Shown here piece after piece: positions 1-6,293 of a stretch of DNA of 27,164 bases. The position numbers and the translations under genes are program-made. The notes under the pieces were generated by a model. It saw nothing but the letters and a program-made list of their open reading frames with translations, did no database searches and was not told the DNA's origin. Position 1 is the stretch's first letter. Each line of letters opens with the position of its first letter. This stretch comes from CAYSWS01 sp964434935. Its GTDB lineage: Bacteria; Patescibacteriota; WWE3; UBA101185; UBA10185. The DNA is taken from contig CAYSWS010000014.1 of the NCBI GenBank assembly GCA_964434935.1, positions 1-27,164 on the forward strand, written 5' to 3'.

Positions 1-204
1 CAGGTCCAAGCTCAATTAGGTGAGTTGGTGCAGGAAAGGGAAAGGATCAGAAGTATTATCACCGAGCATGAGGACGATTTTGGTATCTTAGGTTGGGTTT
101 TCAGATTTTTGAATGGTTATGTAGGCGGTAGTTTGGATAATGACATTGGTGATGACGTTGATGTGCCTGAAACCAACGAATCCACCGAGACTATTCCTTT
201 GTAA
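1..204 (+). CDS. 3' end of an unidentified protein (truncated by window start)
   Basis: Frame 1 is open from the first base to a TAA at 202-204 and gives the last 67 residues of a protein whose start lies outside the window. The visible part begins with a charged, probably helical stretch (QLGELVQERERIRSIITEHE). A short hydrophobic-aromatic patch follows (GWVFRFLNGYVGG), then an acidic, Thr/Glu-rich tail ending in TETIPL. I do not recognise the family. A hairpin terminator lies about 20 bases after the stop, which supports this being a real gene end. The reading frame is clear, but the function is unknown. Confidence 0.6.
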   Translation, partial: QVQAQLGELVQERERIRSIITEHEDDFGILGWVFRFLNGYVGGSLDNDIGDDVDVPETNESTETIPL

Positions 205-223
205 AGACGTTTGTAGAAAAACA

Positions 224-283
224 AAGACCACTTTGATGCACAAATTTCTGCGCACCGCAGTGGTCTTAAACAGTAGTTTTTTT
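224..283. terminator. Two-way intrinsic terminator between converging genes
   Basis: AAGACCACT (224-232) pairs perfectly with AGTGGTCTT (259-267). On the plus strand the stem is followed, after a short gap, by a T-run (277-283). On the minus strand it is followed at once by a TGTTTTTCT tract. It sits between the end of the rightward gene (204) and the end of the leftward 45-residue gene (288), so it probably serves both. Confidence 0.75.
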
Positions 284-287
284 CTTT

Positions 288-425
288 TTACGTTCTTCTT
301 TCCCTGATCTTTATGACTCCTACGGTTACAAGTAAAATTGTGACAATGCAGGGCCCATAAAGACATGCAATGTACCCGTAAGTTACAATCTTATCAACAA
401 ACGCATTTATTTGGTCGAATGGCAT
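288..425 (-). CDS. Small single-span membrane peptide (45 aa)
   Basis: This is a short leftward reading frame: ATG at 425-423, stop TAA at 290-288. An AAAAGGAGAG ribosome site ends six bases before the ATG. A very good promoter stands upstream on the same strand (TTGACG, 17 bases, TATAAT) and a hairpin terminator follows. The product starts MPFDQINAFVDKIVTYGY. It then has one hydrophobic span of about 22 residues (from IACLYGP to VGVI) and ends in a basic tail, KIRERRT, which predicts a cytoplasmic C-terminus. Two cysteines flank the start of the span. No family is recognised. The full set of expression signals makes it much more likely to be a real gene than a chance frame. Function unknown. 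Confidence 0.7.
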   Translation of the reverse strand: MPFDQINAFVDKIVTYGYIACLYGPCIVTILLVTVGVIKIRERRT

Positions 426-474
426 GATTGCTCTCCTTTTTAGAAGATGGGTGTAAAAAATCTATTTGCTAAGG

Positions 475-503
475 ATTATACCCTATAGTACTTATGGCGT
501 CAA
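475..503 (-). promoter_or_regulatory. Promoter of the 45-residue membrane peptide
   Basis: On the minus strand a -35 box TTGACG (503-498) is separated by exactly 17 bases from a perfect -10 box TATAAT (480-475). The predicted start point near 468 gives a leader of roughly 40 bases that carries the ribosome site before the ATG at 425. Confidence 0.75.
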
Positions 504-523
504 CCTAATTTTACTAAAAAATC

Positions 524-552
524 TTGTCAAAATAACTCTATAGTAGTAATAT
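524..552 (+). promoter_or_regulatory. Promoter of the 98-residue gene
   Basis: A -35 box TTGTCA (524-529), a 17-base spacer and a -10 box TAATAT (547-552) predict transcription starting near 559. It is divergent from the minus-strand promoter at 475-503. The resulting leader of about 110 bases is structured (see the next entry). Confidence 0.7.
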
Positions 553-558
553 CGATGA

Positions 559-645
559 CGGTTCCTTTCCATTCCTTTCCTTTTCATAGTCAGAGAAAAC
601 TGACTCAAATAAAATCATGCAGCCATGGAAGAACCGTGGCTTTTT
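559..645 (+). promoter_or_regulatory. Attenuator-like leader with competing RNA folds
   Basis: The leader can form a terminator-like hairpin: AGCCATGG (621-628) pairs with CCGTGGCT (634-641), with five loop bases, followed by a T-run at 641-645. The first bases of the predicted transcript are complementary to that same hairpin. CGGTTC (559-564) pairs with GAACCG (631-636), and TTCCAT (567-572) pairs with ATGGAA (625-630). That makes twelve pairs with only a two-base bulge. The two folds exclude each other. A separate small hairpin, AGTCAG/CTGACT (588-605), lies between them. This is the layout of transcription attenuators or riboswitches, but I do not recognise a known class and the role is inferred. 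Confidence 0.5.
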
Positions 646-669
646 GTGTTTATAAGGAGGTGATAGCAC

Positions 670-966
670 ATGGAAAAAAATAAAAACCTAGTGATGGGAC
701 TCTGGAAATTTCACGAAAGAGTCGGTCACAAAGATCTGCTGGAAGTAGCAGAAGAATGGGCAAAAGACGAAAATTACGAGTTGCTGTACATTAGAAAAGT
801 AAGCAAGGATCAAAACGGAATCGGCTTCGCTTACAAATCTGATGGCACGCAGGAAGCGCACCGGGAGTATTTAGATAACGCTTCCGATTACCTTAAAAGA
901 AAGTTCGGTAACGACTTGGTAGGTTGGGATATAGCCAGCACCGACTCTCTCATTAAAGGTTTCTAA
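670..966 (+). CDS. Small soluble protein of unknown function (98 aa)
   Basis: The start at 670 is set by a near-perfect ribosome site, AAGGAGGTGAT, ending six bases before the ATG. That is an almost full match to the 16S tail and implies strong translation. The product is soluble, charged and mainly helical, with no signal peptide or membrane span. The middle part (around residues 35-60) reads like a small beta-sheet core (ELLYIRKVSKDQNGIGFAYK), followed by a helical part with AHREYLDNASDYLKRKFG. I do not recognise a domain. It is a single-gene unit: its own promoter and attenuator-like leader lie upstream, and a weak hairpin (about 973-999) follows the stop. The leader suggests its expression answers to some signal. 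Confidence 0.75.
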   Translation: MEKNKNLVMGLWKFHERVGHKDLLEVAEEWAKDENYELLYIRKVSKDQNGIGFAYKSDGTQEAHREYLDNASDYLKRKFGNDLVGWDIASTDSLIKGF

Positions 967-1000
967 GTAGTTAACGCGGGTGGGAAGGAACCACCTGTTA

Positions 1001-1006
1001 TATAAT
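1001..1006 (+). promoter_or_regulatory. -10 box of the metalloprotease-like gene
   Basis: A perfect TATAAT lies 11 bases before the ATG at 1018, predicting a leader of only about five bases. No clear -35 box is visible 16-18 bases upstream and there is no Shine-Dalgarno sequence, so translation probably starts on a nearly leaderless message. Confidence 0.5.
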
Positions 1007-1017
1007 TTGAGCAAGAG

Positions 1018-1638
1018 ATGACAAAACCTATTAATTTAAAGATCATGAAAAATAAAAAGTTGGAAGATCACTTCAACCGGTCAATGAAAGAACTTAGAAA
1101 AGTGTTTGGTATCAACTGGGTCTATAATACTCCCTCTTTTTTAGTTGTCGAAGATAGGCAGACTATGGATGCGCTAGAGGGGCGAGAAACTCCCAAATGG
1201 AAAGTTGGTTATAATATGGGACGTGATGCCATTGTTATTTTAGGGCCTAAAAACTACGAAAGAGACAGCATCCATAAATACTCTGATGAGGACATGCGCA
1301 GACTTATCAAACATGAGCTCTGCCATGCCTTTTATAGTTTAGCCGCAGGAAATCACCACCCCCGATGGCTGACTGAAGGATTATCATTAAACTTAGCGGA
1401 CGAGGTTGACAGATATGCAAAGGTTGAGGTGTTCAAAGATTTTATTGAGAGTGATAAGAATTATCGTGAGTGGGCTTGGGCAGTAAAGGTTTTGATCGAT
1501 AAATATGGTATTGATAAGATTATCGAGTTTGTAAAAAGTCTCAAAGAAGTGAGTGACGATGATTTTAGTAAGCATTTTGAAAACTTTTTTGGAAGTAAGT
1601 TAAGTTATAAAAATTTCAACAAACTTCTAAATATTTAA
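1018..1638 (+). CDS. Gluzincin-type zinc metalloprotease-like protein (206 aa)
   Basis: The protein carries the zinc-protease signature HELCH (H99, E100, H103), followed about 17 residues later by WLTEG, whose Glu (E120) is the expected third zinc ligand. This HExxH...E pattern is that of the gluzincins (clan MA), especially the peptidase-MA-like group. By analogy it would bind one zinc ion and hydrolyse peptide bonds, with E100 activating water. There is no signal peptide or membrane span, so it is probably cytoplasmic. The first 90 residues and the helical C-terminal third (130-206) are not recognised. The start is supported by a -10 box just upstream rather than by a ribosome site. The substrate cannot be deduced from the neighbours, an unknown gene and an exporter. 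Confidence 0.75.
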   Translation: MTKPINLKIMKNKKLEDHFNRSMKELRKVFGINWVYNTPSFLVVEDRQTMDALEGRETPKWKVGYNMGRDAIVILGPKNYERDSIHKYSDEDMRRLIKHELCHAFYSLAAGNHHPRWLTEGLSLNLADEVDRYAKVEVFKDFIESDKNYREWAWAVKVLIDKYGIDKIIEFVKSLKEVSDDDFSKHFENFFGSKLSYKNFNKLLNI

Positions 1639-1689
1639 AGCAAAAAAAAATAACCGCAAAGAATGAGTAATCGACAACCCCCGCGGTGC

Positions 1690-1695
1690 TATAAT
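1690..1695 (+). promoter_or_regulatory. -10 box placing the MFS gene start at GTG 1702
   Basis: TATAAT lies six bases before an in-frame GTG at 1702, so the predicted transcription start falls on the start codon itself. An upstream in-frame ATG at 1663 would place this promoter inside the gene and add the uncharged-looking prefix MSNRQPPRCYNSS, which is unlike an MFS N-terminus. Confidence 0.6.
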
Positions 1696-1701
1696 AGTTC
1701 G

Positions 1702-2877
1702 GTGTTTAGAAAGAAAGAATATCTAACCATTTTCATCATATTAGTCACGGAAGTGCTGGGTTTTTCACTCATTTTGCCCTTTTTACCCTTCTACGTGCAA
1801 CATCTGGGCGGCACACCCCTCACCGTAGGTCTTATATTAACGGTGTTTTCACTTCTACAGTTCATTTCCGCCCCGGTCATGGGCAAGCTCAGTGATACCT
1901 ATGGCAGAAAGCCCCTGCTTATGCTTTCTCAGCTATCCACTTTCCTGGGTTTTGTTATTTTGGGCTTTTCCAAGACCATTCCCATGATCTTTCTCTCCCG
2001 CGCCGTGGACGGCCTATTAGGTAGCAACGCCACCATTGCCCAGTCTTACCTCAGTGACATCTCCACCAAAGAGGACCGCAGTAAGGCTTACGGCATTTCC
2101 GGAGCCGCTTTTGGTTTTGGCTTTTTGGTGGGACCAGCTGTAGGCGGTGCCTTGGCTAAGGTCAGTTTTGCCCTGCCCGCTTTCATAGCCGCCGGGCTCT
2201 CCTTTGCCACCATCGTCATGACCAAATATCTGCTCAAAGAAACAGTGGTCAACAGCCACAAAAAGGAGTTCAACCTCAAAAAGGCCGTGGAAGAAATAAA
2301 CCCCGTCCGCCTTTGGGCCAGCTTCAACGATAAAAAGGTCAGGATCCCGCTGCTGGTCATGTTCGCCTACATTTTGTCCCATACGCTGTACGTCAGCAAC
2401 TTCTCCCTTTTTGGCGAAAGGCAGTTCGGCCTCACCGTAGAGCTGGTCGGCTACATGTTGGCTTACATTGGTCTTGTCAGCATTATTTTGCGGGGATTCA
2501 TCTTGAACAAACTTATCGATAATTTTAGTGAGGCCACCCTGGTCAAAGCAGGCTTCCTCCTGGATATGTCAGGCTTATTGATCTTAGCCACCACGCACAC
2601 TTTACCGGCTCTCTTTTTTGCCATCACCTTATTTTCCGTGGGTTCCGGATTACTTAGACCCACACTTTTAGGAGAGATCTCCCGCAGTGCCAGCGAAGAC
2701 AAGCAAGGCGAGGTGCTTGGCATTTCAGGTTCTCTGTCCAGCATTGCCCAAATAGTCGGACCCATAATTGGCGGTTTTGCTTTGACCTATGTCTCTACCC
2801 CCAGCATGCCTCTTCTATCCGTACTGGTCACACTAGCAGGCTTTTTTATCTATACTAACTACAAAAAACAGATATAA
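1702..2877 (+). CDS. Major facilitator superfamily exporter (TetA/MdtG-like drug antiporter type)
   Basis: This is a polytopic membrane protein of about 391 residues, the usual size for a 12-span MFS carrier. The loop between spans 2 and 3 holds the classic motif A, GKLSDTYGRKP. The first span contains the VLGFSLILPFLPFY pattern common in TetA/MdtG-type drug:proton antiporters. The fifth span has a glycine-rich motif-C-like stretch (GFGFLVGPAVGG), which is typical of exporters. It probably pumps a small hydrophobic compound out in exchange for protons; the substrate is unknown. I choose GTG 1702 as the start because of the -10 box at 1690-1695, giving VFRKKEYLTIF as a normal N-terminus. The stop overlaps the -10 box of the next gene, another transporter. 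Confidence 0.85.
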   Translation: MFRKKEYLTIFIILVTEVLGFSLILPFLPFYVQHLGGTPLTVGLILTVFSLLQFISAPVMGKLSDTYGRKPLLMLSQLSTFLGFVILGFSKTIPMIFLSRAVDGLLGSNATIAQSYLSDISTKEDRSKAYGISGAAFGFGFLVGPAVGGALAKVSFALPAFIAAGLSFATIVMTKYLLKETVVNSHKKEFNLKKAVEEINPVRLWASFNDKKVRIPLLVMFAYILSHTLYVSNFSLFGERQFGLTVELVGYMLAYIGLVSIILRGFILNKLIDNFSEATLVKAGFLLDMSGLLILATTHTLPALFFAITLFSVGSGLLRPTLLGEISRSASEDKQGEVLGISGSLSSIAQIVGPIIGGFALTYVSTPSMPLLSVLVTLAGFFIYTNYKKQI

Positions 2878-2878
2878 T
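2873..2878 (+). promoter_or_regulatory. -10 box of the cation efflux gene, overlapping the MFS stop
   Basis: TATAAT at 2873-2878 overlaps the MFS stop codon (2875-2877). With the ATG at 2896 it predicts a leader of about 11 bases without a ribosome site. The -35 region is poor. Confidence 0.45.
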
Positions 2879-2895
2879 GTTATTGAAATACACAC

Positions 2896-3830
2896 ATGGA
2901 ACCCGACCAACAAGCAAAACCACAACCTAAACCCATCTCTATAGATAGAGTTATCATCACTTCCTTTCTGGTGGACATCTCCGATGTGGTTTTCAGCTTG
3001 ATAGTGGCGGCTATCACGGGCAGTGTCACCATGATCTCTCAAGCTTTGGAAGGCATGTCGGACCTTATCTCCTCCGGGATGTTACTGATCGGTAACCAAC
3101 GCTCCAAACTTCCCGCTGACAATAAACATCCCTACGGCTACGGCCGAGAAACTTATTTTTGGGCCCTCATGTCCGGCTTGGTCACTTTTAGCATCACGGC
3201 CAGCATGTCCTTATACTTGGGTTATCAAAGGTTTATGCATCCGGAAGTGGTAAAAAATCTGCCTCTGGCATTATTTGCCTTGGTCTTTTCTTTTTTTTCG
3301 AACGGCTACTCTACTTCTCTGAGCTACAAACGCCTCATGCGAGGTAAGAAAACCAAACACATCGCGCACACTTTTATAAACTCTCCGCTCATAGAGGTGA
3401 AAACAACCTTAATTTTAGATCTTATCGGTACGGTGGCTTCCTCCCTGGGTTTATTAGCTTTACTGACCTACAAATTCTCCGGCGACCTCAGATATGACGG
3501 CTTGGGTGCCGTACTTATCGGCTTTGCTCTGGCCTTTTTCTCATATTTCATCTTGGTGGGAGCCAAAGAGCTGTTGATAGGCAGGTCTGCTTCCCTGGAA
3601 ACGCTGGAAAGCATAAAAAACTCCGTCATGGCGTTTGATAAGGTAAAAACTATGGTAGACCTGAGAACGCTGATACTAGGTTCGAACAGACTGCTCATCA
3701 ATCTGGAAATAAATGTGCAGGACGGCTTGACCACTGATGAGCTGGAGACGCTGATCGACCAAATTGAGGCTAAGATAAGGGAAAACACGCACTGGAACGC
3801 CTCTATTCAGATTGAACTTGAGGCTTCTAA
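2896..3830 (+). CDS. Cation diffusion facilitator (CDF) family transporter, 3' end lost in gap
   Basis: The N-terminal two thirds are membrane spans of the CDF fold. The second span has ALEGMSD (an acidic D/E-x-x-x-D-like metal site where the family often has H/D-x-x-x-D). The loop after it has HPYGYGRETYFWAL, the family's signature HPYGYGR/K. The fifth span has EVKTTLILDLIGTVASS, matching the position of the second half of the transport site. A cytoplasmic C-terminal domain follows (VKTMVDLRTLILGSNRLLINLEI), typical of the dimerising metallochaperone-like domain. These proteins export divalent metals such as Zn, Mn or Fe against protons. Which metal cannot be told: the usual Zn-type histidine is missing in span 2. 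The frame runs into the gap at 3831 and probably ends soon after. Confidence 0.8.
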
Positions 3831-3930
3831 NNNNNNNNNNNNNNNNNNNNNNNNNNNNNNNNNNNNNNNNNNNNNNNNNNNNNNNNNNNNNNNNNNNNNN
3901 NNNNNNNNNNNNNNNNNNNNNNNNNNNNNN
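3831..3930. other. Assembly gap (100 N)
   Basis: Exactly 100 unknown bases, the conventional placeholder for a scaffold join of unknown length. The reading frame that appears to continue through it on the plus strand (to 4107) is not real: beyond the gap it overlaps a well-supported leftward gene. Confidence 0.95.
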
Positions 3931-3965
3931 AAAAACAGGCTGATAGTTGAGGTATCAACCTGTTT
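3931..3965 (-). terminator. Intrinsic terminator of the leftward gene ending at 3976
   Basis: AAACAGG (3933-3939) pairs with CCTGTTT (3959-3965). An inner TGATA/TATCA stem closes a small loop. Read leftwards, the stem runs straight into a T-run (the A-run at 3931-3935, then the gap). Confidence 0.75.
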
Positions 3966-3975
3966 GGTAAGGCAA

Positions 3976-4221
3976 TTATGCCTGTGTCTCATTGATCTCC
4001 TTGAAAGCGTAGGTTCTATGTTTCATAGAAGACTCGGCCATGATCATGACCCTGACCTTAAGAGCGCCATCCACTTCTTTGAGGGTAAATACATCTCCTT
4101 TTCGTAACTTCTCATCATCACTAAATCTAAGAGTGACCTTGTTTTTGTAGGCCCGGGCCACCCTGCAGCATACTTCCTCTCCATCTCTGATCACATACAC
4201 AATGGTCTCTTTTTCGAACAT
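3976..4221 (-). CDS. Small protein of unknown function, paralogue of the gene at 4659-4901 (81 aa)
   Basis: A compact soluble protein that starts MFEKETIVYVIRDGEE and looks all-beta, with alternating polar and hydrophobic residues. It resembles the neighbour two genes upstream in length and layout. Both start MFE[KR]. Both carry R-x-G-[DQ]-VF in the middle followed by E-V-[DS]-G, and both end with an AF-[KE]-E segment. The shared pattern suggests a small barrel-like domain duplicated locally. There is no signal peptide and no recognised family. The start is supported by a GGGAGAGG ribosome site nine bases upstream and an extended -10 box (TGCTATACT, about 4262-4270). It ends in its own terminator. 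Function unknown. Confidence 0.7.
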   Translation of the reverse strand: MFEKETIVYVIRDGEEVCCRVARAYKNKVTLRFSDDEKLRKGDVFTLKEVDGALKVRVMIMAESSMKHRTYAFKEINETQA

Positions 4222-4261
4222 GTCTTATACCTCTCCCAGTTAGATTTTTGGACGAAACCTG

Positions 4262-4270
4262 AGTATAGCA
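4262..4270 (-). promoter_or_regulatory. Extended -10 promoter of the gene at 3976-4221
   Basis: On the minus strand the sequence reads TGCTATACT, an extended -10 element. The -35 region (about 4285-4290) is weak and overlaps the T-run of the upstream terminator. It gives this gene its own transcription start although it lies in line with the two genes upstream. Confidence 0.45.
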
Positions 4271-4277
4271 CGTATAT

Positions 4278-4327
4278 AAATAAAAAGAAGCCCTCATTTC
4301 TACCGGTATATTGGCAAAAACAAGGGC
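4278..4327 (-). terminator. Intrinsic terminator of the 4341-4901 gene pair
   Basis: GCCCTCATTTC (4290-4300) pairs over 11 positions, including G-T wobbles, with AAAACAAGGGC (4317-4327). Read leftwards the stem is followed by TTCTTTTTATT. It lies 14 bases after the stop of the gene at 4341-4649. Confidence 0.7.
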
Positions 4328-4340
4328 CCTAGGCCAAAAA

Positions 4341-4649
4341 CTATGAGATTTTGGCATCGAACCAGTCCAATTCTATTTTATCGATCAGCTTCCCGAGTTT
4401 GCGCGTGTAGTAAGATATTCTTTTCTTACGTCCGCTGGCAGGGTCGCCGAAGTCAACCACTACATACGCCGCTTCTTCAGGAACTGCAAAAATGCCTTGT
4501 TCGTAAGGTTCCTGCTGCGGCTCAAGAACGATTTGGACTAAGATATGCCACATGCCATTGACCGGACCACGCACGTCGTACTCGGGTGTTAACTTGCTTA
4601 ACTGAATACCTGTTCTCCCGCGAATGATCAAAACCTGAGGTTTGCACAT
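4341..4649 (-). CDS. Small protein of unknown function (102 aa)
   Basis: Second gene of a leftward pair: its ATG (4649-4647) comes nine bases after the stop of the upstream gene, so it is probably co-transcribed and translationally coupled. A weak AATAGG stretch is the only ribosome-site candidate. The product begins MCKPQVLIIRGRTGIQLSKL, has a beta-rich middle (GMWHILVQIVLEPQQEPYEQG, AAYVVVDFG) and ends in a basic helix with YYTRKLGKLIDKIELDWFDAKIS. The length and beta-rich start suggest a small soluble domain. It differs from the two MFE paralogues around it, and I do not recognise it. Its place between two paralogues suggests that the three genes work together or arose as a unit. Confidence 0.65.
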   Translation of the reverse strand: MCKPQVLIIRGRTGIQLSKLTPEYDVRGPVNGMWHILVQIVLEPQQEPYEQGIFAVPEEAAYVVVDFGDPASGRKKRISYYTRKLGKLIDKIELDWFDAKIS

Positions 4650-4658
4650 TGTTGTGAC

Positions 4659-4901
4659 CTATTCCGGACCTTTGACTTCTTCAAAAGCAAAGACGCCTGC
4701 CATGTTAACGTACTTTCCTTTTATCCTTATATGCCCCTCACGATAACCACTCACTTCACTGATCAAAAAGACCTGTCCTGTCCTCACCCGCGGCGCCGCT
4801 TCCGCATTGAAAGTGATCATGTGGCCGGTAATAAAAGCTCTTGAACTTCCAAATGAGTCTTCCACAGCTGTGACCCTTAGATCCATGCAACGTTCGAACA
4901 T
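4659..4901 (-). CDS. Small protein of unknown function, paralogue of the gene at 3976-4221 (80 aa)
   Basis: First gene of the leftward pair. A strong ribosome site (AAGGAGAGGAG) and an extended -10 box (TGCTATAAT, 4935-4943) stand upstream. The protein begins MFERCMDLRVTAVEDSFGSS. It shares with the gene at 3976-4221 the MFE start, the R-x-G-Q-VF...EVSG centre and the M..VFAFEEV end, so the two are paralogues by eye. It seems beta-rich and soluble, without a signal peptide. No known domain is recognised. The ancestral duplication left a different gene (4341-4649) between the copies. Confidence 0.7.
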   Translation of the reverse strand: MFERCMDLRVTAVEDSFGSSRAFITGHMITFNAEAAPRVRTGQVFLISEVSGYREGHIRIKGKYVNMAGVFAFEEVKGPE

Positions 4902-4934
4902 GAACTTCTCCTCTCCTTAGATATGCTAATGCAA

Positions 4935-4943
4935 ATTATAGCA
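4935..4943 (-). promoter_or_regulatory. Extended -10 promoter of the 4341-4901 gene pair
   Basis: The minus strand reads TGCTATAAT (4943-4935): a perfect -10 box with a TGN extension and no convincing -35 box. The leader of about 27 bases contains the ribosome site. Confidence 0.6.
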
Positions 4944-4982
4944 TGAAGAAATGTTAGTAGTGAAAGTCAAAGCGATTTTGTG

Positions 4983-4988
4983 TAGAAT
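4983..4988 (+). promoter_or_regulatory. -10 box of a leaderless gene
   Basis: TAGAAT lies six bases before the ATG at 4995, so transcription should begin on the start codon. No ribosome site precedes this gene. Confidence 0.5.
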
Positions 4989-4994
4989 TATTCT

Positions 4995-5714
4995 ATGGGA
5001 ACAATATTAAAATTTTTATTTGGTCTTTTTCTGGTTCTAATTTTGGGAGTCGTGCTTGTTTTAGGCTATTTTGGTCTTATCCCCGGTCTTTCCAACCTCA
5101 TGGGTACCAATAAGCCACGTGACTTGGGCATGAAATATTCTGAGGCCAGCTTTCAATCCGCTCTGGATAAATCAGCTGTAGAAATGGCAACCTTGCCGGC
5201 AGATGACCCCCGTGTTATTGCTTATGAAGGCAGCCACGTGGTCAGGACCGCTTTCACCGATGAGGAGCTCACGGCCCATGCCTTTGATAAAAATTGGGTG
5301 GGCTATCCTGTGTCTGATGTACAGGTCAGGATCAACGACGACAACACGGCCGAAGTAAGCGGTATTCTAAAACTTGCGCAGATCTCACCTTTTTTGCAGG
5401 CCATGAACATCTCTCAGGCAGATTTTGAAAAAGCCATGGCCAAGATCAGCATTCCCATCAAAGACATGCCTTTTTATGCTAAAGGTTTTGGCACGGCTAA
5501 GAACAACACGTTGGACATCACCATGACCAATTTTGAAGTGGGCAGATTTCCGGTACCCCAAAACATTTTAGATCAATATCAGGACGAGCTGACCCAGTTT
5601 GGCCAAGATATCATGAGAAACATTCCCGGTTTTTCCGTGCGGGAAGCCAGGTTCGAGAATGGCGCTCTCTTTTTTGATGGCGAGCTGCCTACCATCGAAT
5701 ACACTAAGAGATAG
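4995..5714 (+). CDS. Membrane-anchored extracytoplasmic protein of unknown function (239 aa)
   Basis: Residues 5-28 are a strong hydrophobic helix (FLFGLFLVLILGVVLVLGYFGLI) after a short N-terminus. There is no lipobox, so this is either an uncleaved anchor or a signal peptide. The remaining roughly 205 residues are soluble and would face outwards. They contain a beta-rich, lipid-binding-like pattern: VSDVQVRINDDNTAEVSGIL, then a helical ISPFLQAMNISQADFEKAM part, and again strands around TLDITMTNFEVGRFPVPQNIL. Alternating strand and amphipathic segments of this kind occur in small tubular lipid- or polymer-binding domains, but I cannot assign a family. The gene appears to be transcribed alone from a promoter fused to its start codon. 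Confidence 0.7.
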   Translation: MGTILKFLFGLFLVLILGVVLVLGYFGLIPGLSNLMGTNKPRDLGMKYSEASFQSALDKSAVEMATLPADDPRVIAYEGSHVVRTAFTDEELTAHAFDKNWVGYPVSDVQVRINDDNTAEVSGILKLAQISPFLQAMNISQADFEKAMAKISIPIKDMPFYAKGFGTAKNNTLDITMTNFEVGRFPVPQNILDQYQDELTQFGQDIMRNIPGFSVREARFENGALFFDGELPTIEYTKR

Positions 5715-5788
5715 CCTGCCCCCTTATCATATATTCTCGTTGGCGTAGAAATTTCATAAGTTAGCATATTGCAACGAATATTGTGTAA

Positions 5789-6202
5789 ATGATAGATTGG
5801 GTTATGGTCAAGTCTGATCTGTCTAATAAAGTGCTTCATAAAGAGATATTATCTAATAGAGAAGGTATTGGAAATCTACGTAAAGAGGTGTTATCGAACA
5901 GAGACGATATCGGAAAACTACACAAGGAGGTGTTATCGAACAGAGACGATATCGGAAAACTACACAAGGAGGTGTTATCGAACAGAGACGATATCGGAAA
6001 ACTACGTAATGAAGTGTTGTTAAATAGGGTTGAAATATCAAAACTTATTAAGATCACTGATAAGCTCCAAAGAGATTACTTTTCTATGAAAAACATGATG
6101 AGTAAGCTTGACGAGCGCACAAAATTTCTCCCTAAACTTTACGATAACGTAGACAAACTTGTTGGTGAAATCTTAGTGCACAGGCAGGAAAGGGCTTCAT
6201 AA
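5789..6202 (+). CDS. Coiled-coil protein with 14-residue repeats (137 aa), probably frameshifted at its end
   Basis: Residues 18-87 are five tandem copies of a 14-residue unit, two heptads long, with consensus KEVLSNRDDIGKLH. The hydrophobic spacing predicts a long, even coiled coil. The helical C-terminal part (DKLQRDYFSMKNMMSKLDERTKFL) continues the coil. Proteins of this shape act as spacers or oligomerisation rods; no enzyme domain is present. The start is uncertain: ATG 5789 and ATG 5804 are both in frame and neither has a ribosome site. After the stop at 6200-6202 the -1 frame continues with ITSQLENHENRISRLEAK and stops at 6253-6255. That is a natural end for a coiled-coil protein, so an indel in the GGAAAGGG tract (6187-6194) may have truncated this copy. 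Confidence 0.65.
   Translation: MIDWVMVKSDLSNKVLHKEILSNREGIGNLRKEVLSNRDDIGKLHKEVLSNRDDIGKLHKEVLSNRDDIGKLRNEVLLNRVEISKLIKITDKLQRDYFSMKNMMSKLDERTKFLPKLYDNVDKLVGEILVHRQERAS
5840..6049 (+). repeat. Tandem 42-bp repeat, five copies, inside the coiled-coil gene
   Basis: Units start at 5840, 5882, 5924, 5966 and 6008. The second, third and fourth units differ from each other at only one to three bases, including silent sites. The first and fifth are clearly diverged. This is the pattern of recent expansion by slippage or unequal crossing over. Each unit keeps the frame and adds 14 residues. Confidence 0.9.
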
Positions 6203-6255
6203 CCTCCCAGCTTGAAAACCACGAAAACAGGATCTCGCGCTTGGAAGCTAAATAA

Positions 6256-6283
6256 TTGCTAAAAATCCCCCATATTGTATTAT
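6256..6283 (+). promoter_or_regulatory. Promoter of the C39-like peptidase gene
   Basis: TTGCTA (6256-6261), a 16-base spacer and TATTAT (6278-6283) lie just upstream of the ATG at 6294. The predicted leader is only three or four bases and there is no ribosome site. Confidence 0.6.
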
Positions 6284-6293
6284 TCCCCTAGTT

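Noticed and set aside
88..366. Minus-strand frame of 92 codons
   Set aside because: It overlaps the truncated gene and the terminator and lacks start signals. The 45-residue frame at 288-425 in another frame has all of them.
2017..2382. Long minus-strand frames inside the MFS gene
   Set aside because: Shadows of a well-supported coding frame; no ribosome site, and translated sequence of low complexity.
3831..4107. Plus-strand frame that seems to extend the CDF transporter across the gap to 4107
   Set aside because: It only stays open because unknown bases cannot contain a stop. Past the gap it is antisense to a leftward gene with promoter, ribosome site and terminator.
5840..6049. Possible CRISPR array
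   Set aside because: The 42-bp units are directly adjacent with no spacers and keep a protein frame.
5836..6057. Minus-strand frames with repeated SLRSFPISSLFDN units
   Set aside because: These are the complement of the 42-bp coding repeat in the coiled-coil gene; no start signals exist on that strand.
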